64,000 nucleotides of DNA from Pedobacter glucosidilyticus. Lineage in GTDB: Bacteria > Bacteroidota > Bacteroidia > Sphingobacteriales > Sphingobacteriaceae. Below the pieces are notes generated by a model. The model was not told the DNA's origin, did no database searches, and saw only the letters and a program-made list of their open reading frames with translations. The stretch covers positions 1 to 64,000 of the forward strand of contig NZ_DLHN01000037.1 in assembly GCF_002483235.1 (NCBI RefSeq), in the 5' to 3' direction. Both the position numbers and the translations under genes were made by a program. This document shows positions 49,928 through 58,404 of the stretch, one piece after another. Positions within the stretch are counted from its first letter, which is position 1, and every line of letters starts with the position of its first letter.

Positions 49928-51776
49928 TATCAGGTATTTCCTTTTCTGGATAGTTTTTTTTCTGGTTAATCGTGTGGTATTCTTCGGTTGGAATATAGAA
50001 CGATTAGATGATGTTTCTAACGATAAAATTTTCTTAGCCTTCCTATACGGTATGCAAATGGATGCATCGATGGCTGGTTATTTATCAGTTATACCATTTG
50101 TGCTATTTATCATCAGCTGGTTAATTCCTAAAATACCTTTACAAGGAAAAGTTATCCTCAACTATACTTTTGTTTTTACTTTTCTAACTGCTGTTATTAC
50201 TGCTATTGATTTTAACATTTATACCGAGTGGGGAACAAAAATTAATGCCAGAGCTATAGATTTCTTATTTGAATCTCCATCTGAAGCGATGGCTTCTGCG
50301 GCTTCTTCTCCTCTTTTTAGTAGTTTATTTATCGTTTTTGCGCTAAGTATGTTTGGGTTTTATCTCAGCAATAAAATCATTTTTAAGCAAAATCCAGATT
50401 TAGATAAATCTTATTTCCTAGTAAAATTCCCTATAGCTTTATTGATTTTAGGTTTAACATTTTTAGCAATCAGAGGTGGTTGGGGAATAGCACCTATGAA
50501 CCCAAGTAAAGTATATTTTAGCGATAAGCCTATCTTAAACCATGCAGCCATTAATACCGATTGGCTTTTACTTTCTAATTACATTAAAAAAGCAGATAAA
50601 AAAAATCCATATCAATACTTAGAGCAAACGAAACAAGATGCTATTTTAAAAGAACTTTATCCAAAAACCAACTCTACAAATACATTACCTATATTAAGTG
50701 TAAAAAAACCAAATGTTGTTTTAATTATTCTGGAAAGCTTTACTGCTGATGTTGTACAAGAACTAGGTGGAGAAGAACAAATTACTCCAGGCTTTAGTGC
50801 TTTAGCAAAAGAAGGCTTATTATTTAGCAATATTTATGCATCTGGTGATAGAACAGACAAAGGTTTGATAGCCATTTTAAGTGGTTTTCCTTCGCAAGCT
50901 ATTAGAAGTATTATTAAAGAAAATGATAAACAAGAAAAGCTTCCATCATTAATTAAATCTTTTAGACAGGCAGGCTATAACACATCATTTTTTTATGGTG
51001 GTGATACAGAATTTTCAAATTTTAAATCCTACTTAATCAGTAGCCAAATTCATACATTAAAAGATGCTTCTGATTTTAATAGTGAGGATTTAACGTCTAA
51101 ATGGGGTGCTTATGATGAAATTACCTTCAAAAAACAACTTCAGTTTTTAAATCATGAAAATCAACCATTCTTCTCTACCCTTTTAACTTTAAGTAACCAT
51201 GAACCTTTTGAACTCCCTAAAGAAGGCGCTTTTGGTAAGCAGAGCATAGAAAATAAATTTAGAAGCACTAGCCATTATACCGCAGAGTGCTTATTGAATT
51301 TTGTTGAAGAAGCTAAAAAAGAAGCTTGGTACAATAATACGCTGTTTGTTGTTGTAGCAGATCACGGTCATCGTTTACCAAAAAATATTTACGAAAGCTA
51401 TATGACAGAAAGATATCATATCCCTTTATTGGTTTTTGGCGGCGCATTACAAACTGTATACAAAGGTAAAGTAGTTGATAAAATTGGCAACCAAACCGAT
51501 ATTGCGGTAACTTTACTTGGGCAGCTAAACTTACACACACAAGCTTATAAATACAGTAATAACCTACTTAACACAGCTACCAAAGGTTTTTCTTTTTACA
51601 ACTGGGATAATGGATTTGGTATAGTAGAAGATAATCAAGCTATTTCTTATGATCCAATTAGTCAAACAATTATTTATCAAAAACCTAAAACGATAAATCC
51701 AAAAAAACAGGAAGAACTCTTATTAAAAGCCAAAGCGATGATGCAAAGCGTTTATCAGGATTATTTGGATTATTGA
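49905..51776 (+). CDS. LTA synthase family phosphoglycerol/phosphoethanolamine transferase
   Basis: A 623-residue inner-membrane protein with five transmembrane segments in the first ~190 residues and a periplasmic sulfatase-fold domain (about 265-590). Metal and nucleophile motifs are ILESFTADVV (Glu277), ASGDRTDKGL (Thr317, nucleophile) and VVADHGHR near 485. Enzymes of this family move phosphoglycerol or phosphoethanolamine from lipids to envelope polymers, glycans or lipid A. The donor and acceptor here are unknown. The start codon lies in a hairpin loop (49865-49927). Confidence 0.87.
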   Translation: MLKSLSFFIRYFLFWIVFFLVNRVVFFGWNIERLDDVSNDKIFLAFLYGMQMDASMAGYLSVIPFVLFIISWLIPKIPLQGKVILNYTFVFTFLTAVITAIDFNIYTEWGTKINARAIDFLFESPSEAMASAASSPLFSSLFIVFALSMFGFYLSNKIIFKQNPDLDKSYFLVKFPIALLILGLTFLAIRGGWGIAPMNPSKVYFSDKPILNHAAINTDWLLLSNYIKKADKKNPYQYLEQTKQDAILKELYPKTNSTNTLPILSVKKPNVVLIILESFTADVVQELGGEEQITPGFSALAKEGLLFSNIYASGDRTDKGLIAILSGFPSQAIRSIIKENDKQEKLPSLIKSFRQAGYNTSFFYGGDTEFSNFKSYLISSQIHTLKDASDFNSEDLTSKWGAYDEITFKKQLQFLNHENQPFFSTLLTLSNHEPFELPKEGAFGKQSIENKFRSTSHYTAECLLNFVEEAKKEAWYNNTLFVVVADHGHRLPKNIYESYMTERYHIPLLVFGGALQTVYKGKVVDKIGNQTDIAVTLLGQLNLHTQAYKYSNNLLNTATKGFSFYNWDNGFGIVEDNQAISYDPISQTIIYQKPKTINPKKQEELLLKAKAMMQSVYQDYLDY

Positions 51777-51874
51777 TGGGAAATTTAATTAATATTTACA
51801 ATTATCTTTACATTATATATGTGTTTCTATAAAAACACCCACATAACAAGTTTTATCGTTTTCACAACTTTCAT

Positions 51875-53278
51875 ATGAATAGATATAAAAAAACATTATT
51901 AACAATTGTAACTATTGCTTTTTCATTAACAGTTCTTCAAGCCCAAACAATTAACAAAGAACTTGCTATAACTTCTTTAGGAATTGGAAATAGTATGATA
52001 GATGCAAAGCAAGCCGCATTGCATAGTGCCACTAAACAAATAGTTGATACTTTTATTCCCTCTAAAAAAGAAATACTTAATGATCAGGCTATAAATCAAA
52101 TGGCTTCTTTATCTAGTGGTATTATTAAATCGTTCGAAATTCTAGATGAGGAGCAATTTCCTAATGGAAGTTGGGGTGTTATCTTAAAAGCTATAATTTC
52201 TTTAGATAAACTCTCTAGCTTTATAAAAGCGAAAGATATTGCGATTGATGTGCATGGCAGTATGTTCGCACTAAACATAAAGAAGCAATTATTGAGTGAG
52301 CAAGCAGAAATTAGTGCGTTAAAAAAACTGGTAGAATTACTTCATGAAACCATGCAAATTTCCTTTGACTACAAAATTAAAAATGGTAATCCAAACTCAT
52401 TAGATGCCGAAAGTAAGAACTGGGAAATACCATTAGAGGTGACTGCAACTTGCAATAAAAATATTGATTTTTGTGCCAACTATTTTAAGAAAGCACTTTC
52501 AGTATTATCTCTTAATACATCCGAAGTTGAGAATTATAAATCCTATAATAAGCAAATATTCCCTATTAAAATAATTTACAAAGATCAGCCATCTGTTTTT
52601 TATATGCAGAAACAATCATCTATCACCGTGGTAAAATCTTTAATTTCTAATTGGGAATCTTATACTCGTCAATTTGTAGTGCTATCAGGTATTGATGAGT
52701 CATACGGAAATGGAATGGGAAAAATTTTTAATTTTTCTGGTTCAAAACAAGATTACGATAACGAAAGTAGTTCCACTATAATAATTAATTTCCCAACAAC
52801 AGGTCAAATAGCTGCCACATATTCTTGGAGTGATAAAAGAACACTCAGTCAAATTGAGCGAATGACCGAATATTCTGTAAAACCAAGAGGTATTATGTCA
52901 AATTTCAAAATCGGTATACCTCTAAAGAATAATCCACCGCTTCTTAAAAATGAATCCGAAGAAATCTTCACTAACGTTGAACAACTCCCTAGATTCCCAG
53001 GCGGCGATGTCTCTTTTGGTAATTTCTTGAAAAAAAATATAATTTACCCTGAAGTTGCTCACAAAAACAACATACAAGGAAGAGTAATTGTAAACTTTGT
53101 TGTGGAAAAAGACGGTTCATTAACAGATATTAAAATACTAAGAGGTTTAGAAGGTGGTTTGAGTGAAGAAGCAATTAGAGTGTTAAAACTATCACCTAAC
53201 TGGGAACCAGGAATTCAAAATGGACGCCCGGTAAGAGTCTCATTTACAATTCCAATCTTGTTTCAAAGAAGTGAGTAA
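51875..53278 (+). CDS. Secreted protein with C-terminal TonB domain
   Basis: A 467-residue protein with a cleavable-looking signal peptide (1-23, VLQAQ), an N-terminal LPP20-like region (about 28-130, GIGNSMIDAKQAALHSATKQ), an unassigned middle, and a C-terminal TonB domain (about 375-467, FPGGDVSFGNFLKKNIIYP, RVIVNFVVEKDGSL). TonB energy transducers are normally anchored by an uncleaved N-terminal helix and have a proline-rich linker. Neither is evident here, so a classical energy-coupling role is doubtful. It may dimerise or bind receptors in the periplasm. It stands alone between a transferase gene and a bidirectional terminator. Confidence 0.75.
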   Translation: MNRYKKTLLTIVTIAFSLTVLQAQTINKELAITSLGIGNSMIDAKQAALHSATKQIVDTFIPSKKEILNDQAINQMASLSSGIIKSFEILDEEQFPNGSWGVILKAIISLDKLSSFIKAKDIAIDVHGSMFALNIKKQLLSEQAEISALKKLVELLHETMQISFDYKIKNGNPNSLDAESKNWEIPLEVTATCNKNIDFCANYFKKALSVLSLNTSEVENYKSYNKQIFPIKIIYKDQPSVFYMQKQSSITVVKSLISNWESYTRQFVVLSGIDESYGNGMGKIFNFSGSKQDYDNESSSTIIINFPTTGQIAATYSWSDKRTLSQIERMTEYSVKPRGIMSNFKIGIPLKNNPPLLKNESEEIFTNVEQLPRFPGGDVSFGNFLKKNIIYPEVAHKNNIQGRVIVNFVVEKDGSLTDIKILRGLEGGLSEEAIRVLKLSPNWEPGIQNGRPVRVSFTIPILFQRSE

Positions 53279-53351
53279 AATAGACTAATTACATAAATTA
53301 TCTCTTTATAAAATTTATAGAAATCAAATTTATTACATATATCTAAACAAA

Positions 53352-53380
53352 AAAGCCTGCTAGAACATCTAACAGGCTTT
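53352..53380. terminator. Bidirectional terminator between the TonB-domain gene and rpmA
   Basis: AAAGCCTG-C-TAGA / TCTA-A-CAGGCTTT forms a 12-bp stem with one mismatch and a 3-base loop, with A and T flanks on both strands. It lies 73 bases past the plus-strand stop (53278) and 20 bases past the minus-strand rpmA stop (53401), so it can end both transcripts. Confidence 0.85.
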
Positions 53381-53400
53381 GTTATATTTTGAGAATATGA

Positions 53401-53817
53401 TTATTCTGCGTCTTCTGCTTTATCAGCTTTTTTTGCTGGTGCTTTTTTAGCAGCAACTTTTTTCTCTGCTTTAGGCTCTTCTGCGGCAGCTTCAACAGCT
53501 ACTTCTGCTTTAGGTGCAGCAGCCTTTTTTGCTGGTTTATCTTCTACAACTGGTGCAGCAACCTCAAAAGGAACTACAGAAACATAAGATTTGTTGTCTG
53601 CTTTCTTTCTGAAAACTACTTTACCATCAATTAAAGCAAACAAAGTATGGTCTTTACCCATTCCTACGTTTTTCTCAGGATGGTGTTTAGTACCACGTTG
53701 ACGAACGATGATATTTCCTGCAATAGCAGCTTGTCCGCCAAAAATTTTAATACCTAAACGCTTACTTTGTGATTCTCTACCGTTGTTAGAGCTACCGGCT
53801 CCTTTCTTATGTGCCAT
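53401..53817 (-). CDS. rpmA: Ribosomal protein bL27 with a long acidic/basic tail
   Basis: The first ~85 residues are a normal bL27 (MAHKKGAGSSNNGRESQSKR, FGGQAAIAGNIIVRQRGTK, VGMGKDHTLFALIDGKV). Residues about 89-138 are a low-complexity tail rich in Ala, Lys, Glu and Pro (repeats of KKAAAPKAE and KKAPAKKADKAED type), absent from standard bL27. The protein is a component of the large ribosomal subunit near the peptidyl transferase centre. It is co-transcribed with rplU 52 bases upstream and ends at the shared terminator at 53352-53380. Confidence 0.97.
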   Translation of the reverse strand: MAHKKGAGSSNNGRESQSKRLGIKIFGGQAAIAGNIIVRQRGTKHHPEKNVGMGKDHTLFALIDGKVVFRKKADNKSYVSVVPFEVAAPVVEDKPAKKAAAPKAEVAVEAAAEEPKAEKKVAAKKAPAKKADKAEDAE

Positions 53818-53869
53818 GGTTTTATATCTTTTTTGCTAAACGATGTTTAACGTTTTGTTACCTAATTAA

Positions 53870-54181
53870 TTATATCGTAATGCTATCAATCTGGATTTTA
53901 GTGAAGAACTGACGGTGTCCGTTTTTCTTTTTGTATCCTTTTCTTCTTTTCTTGTGGAAAACGATTACTTTATCACCTTTTAAATGAGACACGATTTTAG
54001 CAGAAACTTTTGCTCCTTTTACTGCAGGTGTACCTACGGTAAATTTACCTTCGTTTTCAACTAATAACACATTGTCAAATTCAATACTAGCGCCTTCATC
54101 ACCTTGTAATCTGTGTACAAAAAGATGCTGGTCTTTAGCAACTTTGAATTGCTGTCCTGCTATATTTACTATTGCGTACAT
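53870..54181 (-). CDS. rplU: Ribosomal protein bL21
   Basis: A 103-residue bL21 with the expected length and pattern (MYAIVNIAGQQFKVAKDQHL, FDNVLLV, RRKGYKKKNGHRQFFTKIQI). It is part of the 50S subunit. It is the first gene of the rplU-rpmA unit. The promoter upstream (54217-54246) is the best match to the Bacteroidota consensus in the window, consistent with strong constitutive expression. Confidence 0.98.
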   Translation of the reverse strand: MYAIVNIAGQQFKVAKDQHLFVHRLQGDEGASIEFDNVLLVENEGKFTVGTPAVKGAKVSAKIVSHLKGDKVIVFHKKRRKGYKKKNGHRQFFTKIQIDSITI

Positions 54182-54216
54182 GGTTAAATAATTTATTTTG
54201 TTTTAAAAATGAGGTG

Positions 54217-54246
54217 CAAATATACGGATATAATTATTTAATACAA
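54217..54246 (-). promoter_or_regulatory. rplU-rpmA promoter
   Basis: On the minus strand TTG (54244-54246) is followed after 19 bases by TATATTTG (54217-54224), an exact TTG-N19-TAnnTTTG match. The leader to the ATG at 54181 would be about 30 bases. Confidence 0.8.
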
Positions 54247-54271
54247 GCTATAAAACAATTAATTTTTCCTG

Positions 54272-54772
54272 TTATTTTGCCTTACTTTCTCGGTCTTGAG
54301 CATCCAAAATAGCTTGATCTACAGTTTTAGCCAATTGTAAAGCAGCATCTCTTAATTTTGTATTCTCATTATACTCGGCATCAATCTCCATAAACTTTTT
54401 CTTACGCTGGTATTCATACTCCAAATAATAACGAGGCGCTTTACCAGTTTTATCGCCTATCATTTGCTCTGGCCAATCCCAAAAACCTAGTTCAGCAGCT
54501 TTTCTGTGTAAGAAAAGTAAATCATCTTTATTTAAACGAACCTTCGTTTTTATTAATGAATCGTTTACATCAACATATTGAAAATCTTGAGTTTTAGAGT
54601 TAAAAGTCTTCTCGTAATTTCCTCCTAAACCTGCTTTTAAAGTGATAGAAGTAAACTCTGAATATTTATAAGGCGCATTACTAATCATTTTACTGTAGTA
54701 AAAAACACAGTATAAAAGAAAGGGCACTACAATACTTAATGCTAAGAATATTTTTTTTGATTTGTTACTCAT
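54272..54772 (-). CDS. Hypothetical membrane-anchored protein coupled to gltP
   Basis: A 166-residue protein with one N-terminal transmembrane segment (about 9-28) and a soluble mixed alpha/beta body (FTSITLKAGLGGNYEKTFNS, RLNKDDLLFLHRKAAELGFW, YYLEYEYQRKKKFMEI). I recognise no named family. Its ATG overlaps the stop codon of the symporter gene in ATGA (4 bases), so the two are translationally coupled. A periplasmic role linked to the symporter is inferred only from that coupling. Confidence 0.7.
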   Translation of the reverse strand: MSNKSKKIFLALSIVVPFLLYCVFYYSKMISNAPYKYSEFTSITLKAGLGGNYEKTFNSKTQDFQYVDVNDSLIKTKVRLNKDDLLFLHRKAAELGFWDWPEQMIGDKTGKAPRYYLEYEYQRKKKFMEIDAEYNENTKLRDAALQLAKTVDQAILDAQDRESKAK

Positions 54773-56148
54773 ATCGTGGTTATCTCTTCGTTATTTGCAT
54801 TTTCATCAAACTCGCCTTCCCATTTCGCTATCACTACGGTAGCTAAGCAGTTTCCTATCACGTTAACCGATGTACGGGCCATATCCATCAGTTCATCTAT
54901 ACCTAAAATGATAAATATTGGCCAAACAGGCATCCCAAAAGAAGCTGCTGTACCTAATAATATCACCAAAGAAGCCCTTGGTACACCTGCAACGCCTTTA
55001 CTGGTTAGCATTAAAGTAAAAACGATGACCAGCTGCTGTCCAAAACTAAACTCCATCCCGGCGGCTTGCGCCACAAATATAGCTGCTAAAGATAAATAAA
55101 GCGTAGTTCCATCCAGATTAAAACTATAACCCGTAGGCATTACAAAGGCAACAATTTTACGTGGTACACCAATACGTTCCATGGCTTCCATAGCCCTTGG
55201 TAAAGCCGCTTCTGAACTTGTAGTAGCAAAGGCAATAGAAACAGGCTCGGCAATAGCTTTTAAAAACTTTTTAATAGGAACACCTACTATTAGCGCTATT
55301 GGTAATAAAACTCCTAATAAGAAAACAATTAAGGCAACATACAAAGTAGCTAGTAATTGGAATAAATTCACCAAAATACCTAAGCCCATGTGACCAACGG
55401 TATAAGCTATGGCTGCACCAACCCCTATTGGAGCGAAATACATTACTAAATTGGTGAATTTAAACATCACTTCTGATAAGCTTTCTGTAAACTTTAACAT
55501 AGGCTGACGTTTATCTTCCCTTACCATCGCTAAGGCAATACCAAACAGAATACTAAATACTACAATTTGCAATACCTGACCTTCTGCTACAGACTTGGCA
55601 ACGTTTTCTGGGAAAATATGCAAGATAATATCTGAAGTAGTTTGAGCCTCTACTTTAGGGAGCTCTTCTGCAACACCTGGAGGATTCCCAATGCCCACAC
55701 CTGCTTTGGAAATATTGATAGCTGCTAAACCTAAAAATAGCGCAATGGTGGTAACAACCTCAAAATAAACCAAAGATTTCCAACCCATCCTGCCCACTTG
55801 TTTTAAATCTGAGTGACCAGCAATACCGAAAACTAGTGTGGCAAATAATAAAGGCGCTACAATGGTTTTAATCATTTTCAAGAACACCTTACTTAAAACC
55901 TGTAATTCCATCCCGATATGAGGAAAATCATTTCCAATCTCGGCCCCTACTACCATAGATATTAATATCCATGATGTTAAAGATTTTTTCCTCAAACCAT
56001 ATAAAAACAAACCTGTAATGGCCAACCACCTAAAGCCAATAAGAATTTGGCTGTCTATAGTTGCTATTTGATAATGATTTAATAAAGTGAGAAGTGCCGC
56101 TACAAAAATACTGATGAGCGTAAATAAAGTACTTGCTTTAAATTTCAT
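54769..56148 (-). CDS. Dicarboxylate/amino acid:cation symporter (DAACS family)
   Basis: A 459-residue inner-membrane transporter of the GltP/DctA type, importing glutamate, aspartate or C4-dicarboxylates with H+ or Na+. Landmarks are VLSKVFLKMIKTIVAPLLFA, the serine-rich AFATTSSEAALPRAM hairpin, PTGYSFNLDGTTLYL, and SKGVAGVPRASLVILLGTA. About eight transmembrane helices and two re-entrant loops fit the family. Two extra N-terminal hydrophobic helices precede the core. The overlap with the downstream small gene suggests co-expression. Confidence 0.9.
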   Translation of the reverse strand: MKFKASTLFTLISIFVAALLTLLNHYQIATIDSQILIGFRWLAITGLFLYGLRKKSLTSWILISMVVGAEIGNDFPHIGMELQVLSKVFLKMIKTIVAPLLFATLVFGIAGHSDLKQVGRMGWKSLVYFEVVTTIALFLGLAAINISKAGVGIGNPPGVAEELPKVEAQTTSDIILHIFPENVAKSVAEGQVLQIVVFSILFGIALAMVREDKRQPMLKFTESLSEVMFKFTNLVMYFAPIGVGAAIAYTVGHMGLGILVNLFQLLATLYVALIVFLLGVLLPIALIVGVPIKKFLKAIAEPVSIAFATTSSEAALPRAMEAMERIGVPRKIVAFVMPTGYSFNLDGTTLYLSLAAIFVAQAAGMEFSFGQQLVIVFTLMLTSKGVAGVPRASLVILLGTAASFGMPVWPIFIILGIDELMDMARTSVNVIGNCLATVVIAKWEGEFDENANNEEITTI

Positions 56149-56170
56149 GCATTGCTTGTTGGGAATTCAA

Positions 56171-56178
56171 CAAAAGTA
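56171..56178 (-). promoter_or_regulatory. Candidate -7 box for the DAACS symporter gene
   Basis: The minus strand reads TACTTTTG (TAnnTTTG), 22 bases before the ATG at 56148, giving a leader of about 15 bases. No -33 TTG is clearly spaced. Confidence 0.45.
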
Positions 56179-56212
56179 ACTATTTTGGCTTACAGCACAA
56201 AAGCATATCCTG

Positions 56213-56731
56213 ATGGAAGCCCCAAAATTAAATCTGATAAGAAAAGAGCTACAAGAATTACCTAAAGAGGTTTTAGCAGAATATTGTTTGAGATTAGCAA
56301 AGTACAAGACAGAGAATAAAGAATTATTAAATTTTCTACTCTTTTTTGGAGAGCGAGCAGATGACTATGTTGAAGATGTAAAAAAGTTGTTAGACGAAGA
56401 TTTCAAGAAACTCCCCTATTCTGATTATACCTGTACTAAGGTTTTAAGAAAAACCATCAGAATCATGAATAAGCATATTAAATTTATAGGTGTTAAAGTT
56501 TTCGAGCTTGACATTAGCATACATTTTTGTCAACTATTTTTAAATGCTGGTATATGCCATACCACTCATAAACCGCTTATCGGATTACTACACAGACAAT
56601 TAAAAAGAATTTATAAGCTTATTCCTAAGCTAGATGAAGATTTACAGTTTGATTATCAACAAGAGTTTGATGCTTTAATTGCAGAAGTTAAAACTCAGCG
56701 TAGCTACTTTAGCATGCAAGACATCCAATAA
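56213..56731 (+). CDS. Hypothetical helical protein
   Basis: A 172-residue, entirely helical-looking cytoplasmic protein rich in Lys, Leu and Glu, with no signal peptide or transmembrane segment. Notable stretches are IRKELQELPKEVLAEYCLRL, ADDYVEDVKKLLDEDF, and a conserved-looking CQLFLNAGICHTTHKPLIGL with two Cys and two His, which might bind a metal. No family is recognised with confidence. It heads a plus-strand series of small genes but is 73 bases from the next. Confidence 0.6.
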   Translation: MEAPKLNLIRKELQELPKEVLAEYCLRLAKYKTENKELLNFLLFFGERADDYVEDVKKLLDEDFKKLPYSDYTCTKVLRKTIRIMNKHIKFIGVKVFELDISIHFCQLFLNAGICHTTHKPLIGLLHRQLKRIYKLIPKLDEDLQFDYQQEFDALIAEVKTQRSYFSMQDIQ

Positions 56732-56804
56732 GGCTTTGTAAAATTTAGCTCATAAAGCAGGCTAAATTTTAGGGTACTATTTATATTATAGATATTTATG
56801 CTTC

Positions 56805-57290
56805 ATGAAAGTATCTCCAAAAACTTTAAAGTGGGCACTCAGATTTTACCCACCCTTATTCTTTCAAAGGATTTGGGTACAAAAGTTTAGTAGCGATTTT
56901 AAATCGGTAGAGGTAAAAATCTTAAAAAGCATTTTTAACACCAACTACAATAAAACCATTTTTGGAGGAACTATTTTTAGCGCTTCAGACCCTTTTTACG
57001 CTTTACTTTTCGATCAGATTTTCAGAAAAAAAGGCTATAAAACCAGGGTTTGGCTTAAAAGTGCACACATACAATATTTAAAACCTGGCAATACCCATTT
57101 GTATTTTAAGATTTCTATCTCTGATGAAGATATTGCAGAGGCAGAACATCAGCTTAAAACAGTAGGTAAATTTGTAAAAGCATTACCTATATCTATTACC
57201 AATAAAAAAGGAGAAGTTTGTGCGGTAGTAAGTAATGAGGTTTACGTTAGAAATTTATATCAGGGAGAACATCACACAATAGCTTATTAA
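56805..57290 (+). CDS. DUF4442 hotdog-fold protein (thioesterase-like)
   Basis: A 161-residue protein of the DUF4442 hotdog-fold family, related to acyl-CoA thioesterases. Recognisable parts are RFYPPLFFQRIWVQKFSSDF, NTNYNKTIFGGTIFSASDPF and VWLKSAHIQYLKPGNTHLYF. It probably hydrolyses or binds an acyl-CoA in the cytoplasm; the substrate is unknown. Its stop codon is immediately followed by the ATG of the acetyltransferase gene, so the two are co-translated. Confidence 0.82.
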   Translation: MKVSPKTLKWALRFYPPLFFQRIWVQKFSSDFKSVEVKILKSIFNTNYNKTIFGGTIFSASDPFYALLFDQIFRKKGYKTRVWLKSAHIQYLKPGNTHLYFKISISDEDIAEAEHQLKTVGKFVKALPISITNKKGEVCAVVSNEVYVRNLYQGEHHTIAY

Positions 57291-57755
57291 ATGGGAATCA
57301 TAAAAACGTTTATGAATGATGATGCCTTCATAAAAAAAGGTTTCAGCATTTCTACAGATAAATCTTTGTTAGATTTTGAGGTGATATACAATTTCCTGAG
57401 CCAAGAATCTTATTGGGCAAAAGGCATCAGCAAAGAACGTTTAGCAAAAGCGATACAGCATTCTATCTGTTACGGACTTTATCATGAGCAAAAACAAATA
57501 GGTTTTGCTCGTTTAATTACTGATGAAAGTACCTTTGCTTATGTAGCCGATGTATTTGTGTTACCAGCTTATAGAAAGCAAGGTTTATCCAAATGGCTGG
57601 TACAAAATATTTTAAATCATGATGACTTTAATGGAATAAAACGCTGGCTTTTGGCAACTTTAGATGCGCATGGTTTATATCAACAATTTGGTTTTGAACC
57701 TTTAAAATCGGCAGATAGATTTTTAGAGATTTTAACTCCTTATCAAAACAACTAA
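57291..57755 (+). CDS. GNAT family N-acetyltransferase
   Basis: A 154-residue GNAT protein. The acetyl-CoA-binding motif A is VLPAYRKQGLSKWLVQNIL (about 98-116), preceded by the FAYVADVF strand and followed by LDAHGLYQQFGFEPL. An alternative ATG seven codons in (MNDDAFIKK) is possible. It transfers an acetyl group to an unknown amine or small molecule. It directly abuts the DUF4442 gene upstream and the AlbA_2-type gene 1 base downstream. Confidence 0.85.
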   Translation: MGIIKTFMNDDAFIKKGFSISTDKSLLDFEVIYNFLSQESYWAKGISKERLAKAIQHSICYGLYHEQKQIGFARLITDESTFAYVADVFVLPAYRKQGLSKWLVQNILNHDDFNGIKRWLLATLDAHGLYQQFGFEPLKSADRFLEILTPYQNN

Positions 57756-57756
57756 T

Positions 57757-58392
57757 ATGCTGAGGCCCTACCATATTAAGCAACTGATTTTTGAAGGCGA
57801 AGGTGTAGCTTTGGATTTTAAAAGAACGATTACTTCCTGCGAAAAAATCGCCAAAACAATGGTTTCTTTTGCCAATAACAAAGGTGGTAAGCTACTTATT
57901 GGCGTTGCAGATGATGGAACCATTAAAGGCGTTAAGGCAGAAGATGAAGAAAAGTACATGATTGAAAAGGCCTGTACTTTTTATTCAAAACCCATGCTAG
58001 AACCCATTTTTGAGGAAGTTTACGTTGATGATAAATTGGTTCTGGTAGTTTCTATCGCCTCAAGCGATACCAAGCCACATTATGCACTTGGCGAAGACCA
58101 AAAATGGTGGGTTTATATTAGGGTTAAAGATAAAAGCGTATTAGCGAGTAAAATTGTTGTAGACGTTTTACGTAAACAACAAGATGAGGAAGGTGTTATG
58201 ATTGCTTACTCTTCTAAAGAAAAAGCACTTTTAGAGTATTTAGAACAAAACGAGCGTATCACCCTAAAAGAATATGCCCAAATGCTTAATATCTCTAGAA
58301 GAAGAGCATCAAGAATTATGGTAAATCTTATTCTATCTGGCGTTATTAGGGTGCATACTACAGAAAAAGAAGAATTTTATACGGCCTCTTAA
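57757..58392 (+). CDS. AlbA_2 (Schlafen-like) domain protein with C-terminal winged helix
   Basis: A 211-residue protein. Residues about 1-125 are the AlbA_2 putative DNA-binding domain: EGEGVALDFKRTITSCEKIA, SFANNKGGKLLIGVADDGTI and the SIASSDTKPHY segment. Residues about 145-205 form a winged helix (EYAQMLNISRRRASRIMVNL). Such proteins bind nucleic acid, and many are transcription regulators of unknown range; some are called ATP-binding. It is in a tight operon with the GNAT gene (1 base) and the MATE gene (12 bases), so it may regulate them. Confidence 0.82.
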   Translation: MLRPYHIKQLIFEGEGVALDFKRTITSCEKIAKTMVSFANNKGGKLLIGVADDGTIKGVKAEDEEKYMIEKACTFYSKPMLEPIFEEVYVDDKLVLVVSIASSDTKPHYALGEDQKWWVYIRVKDKSVLASKIVVDVLRKQQDEEGVMIAYSSKEKALLEYLEQNERITLKEYAQMLNISRRRASRIMVNLILSGVIRVHTTEKEEFYTAS

Positions 58393-58404
58393 GAGGTTTA
58401 CATC

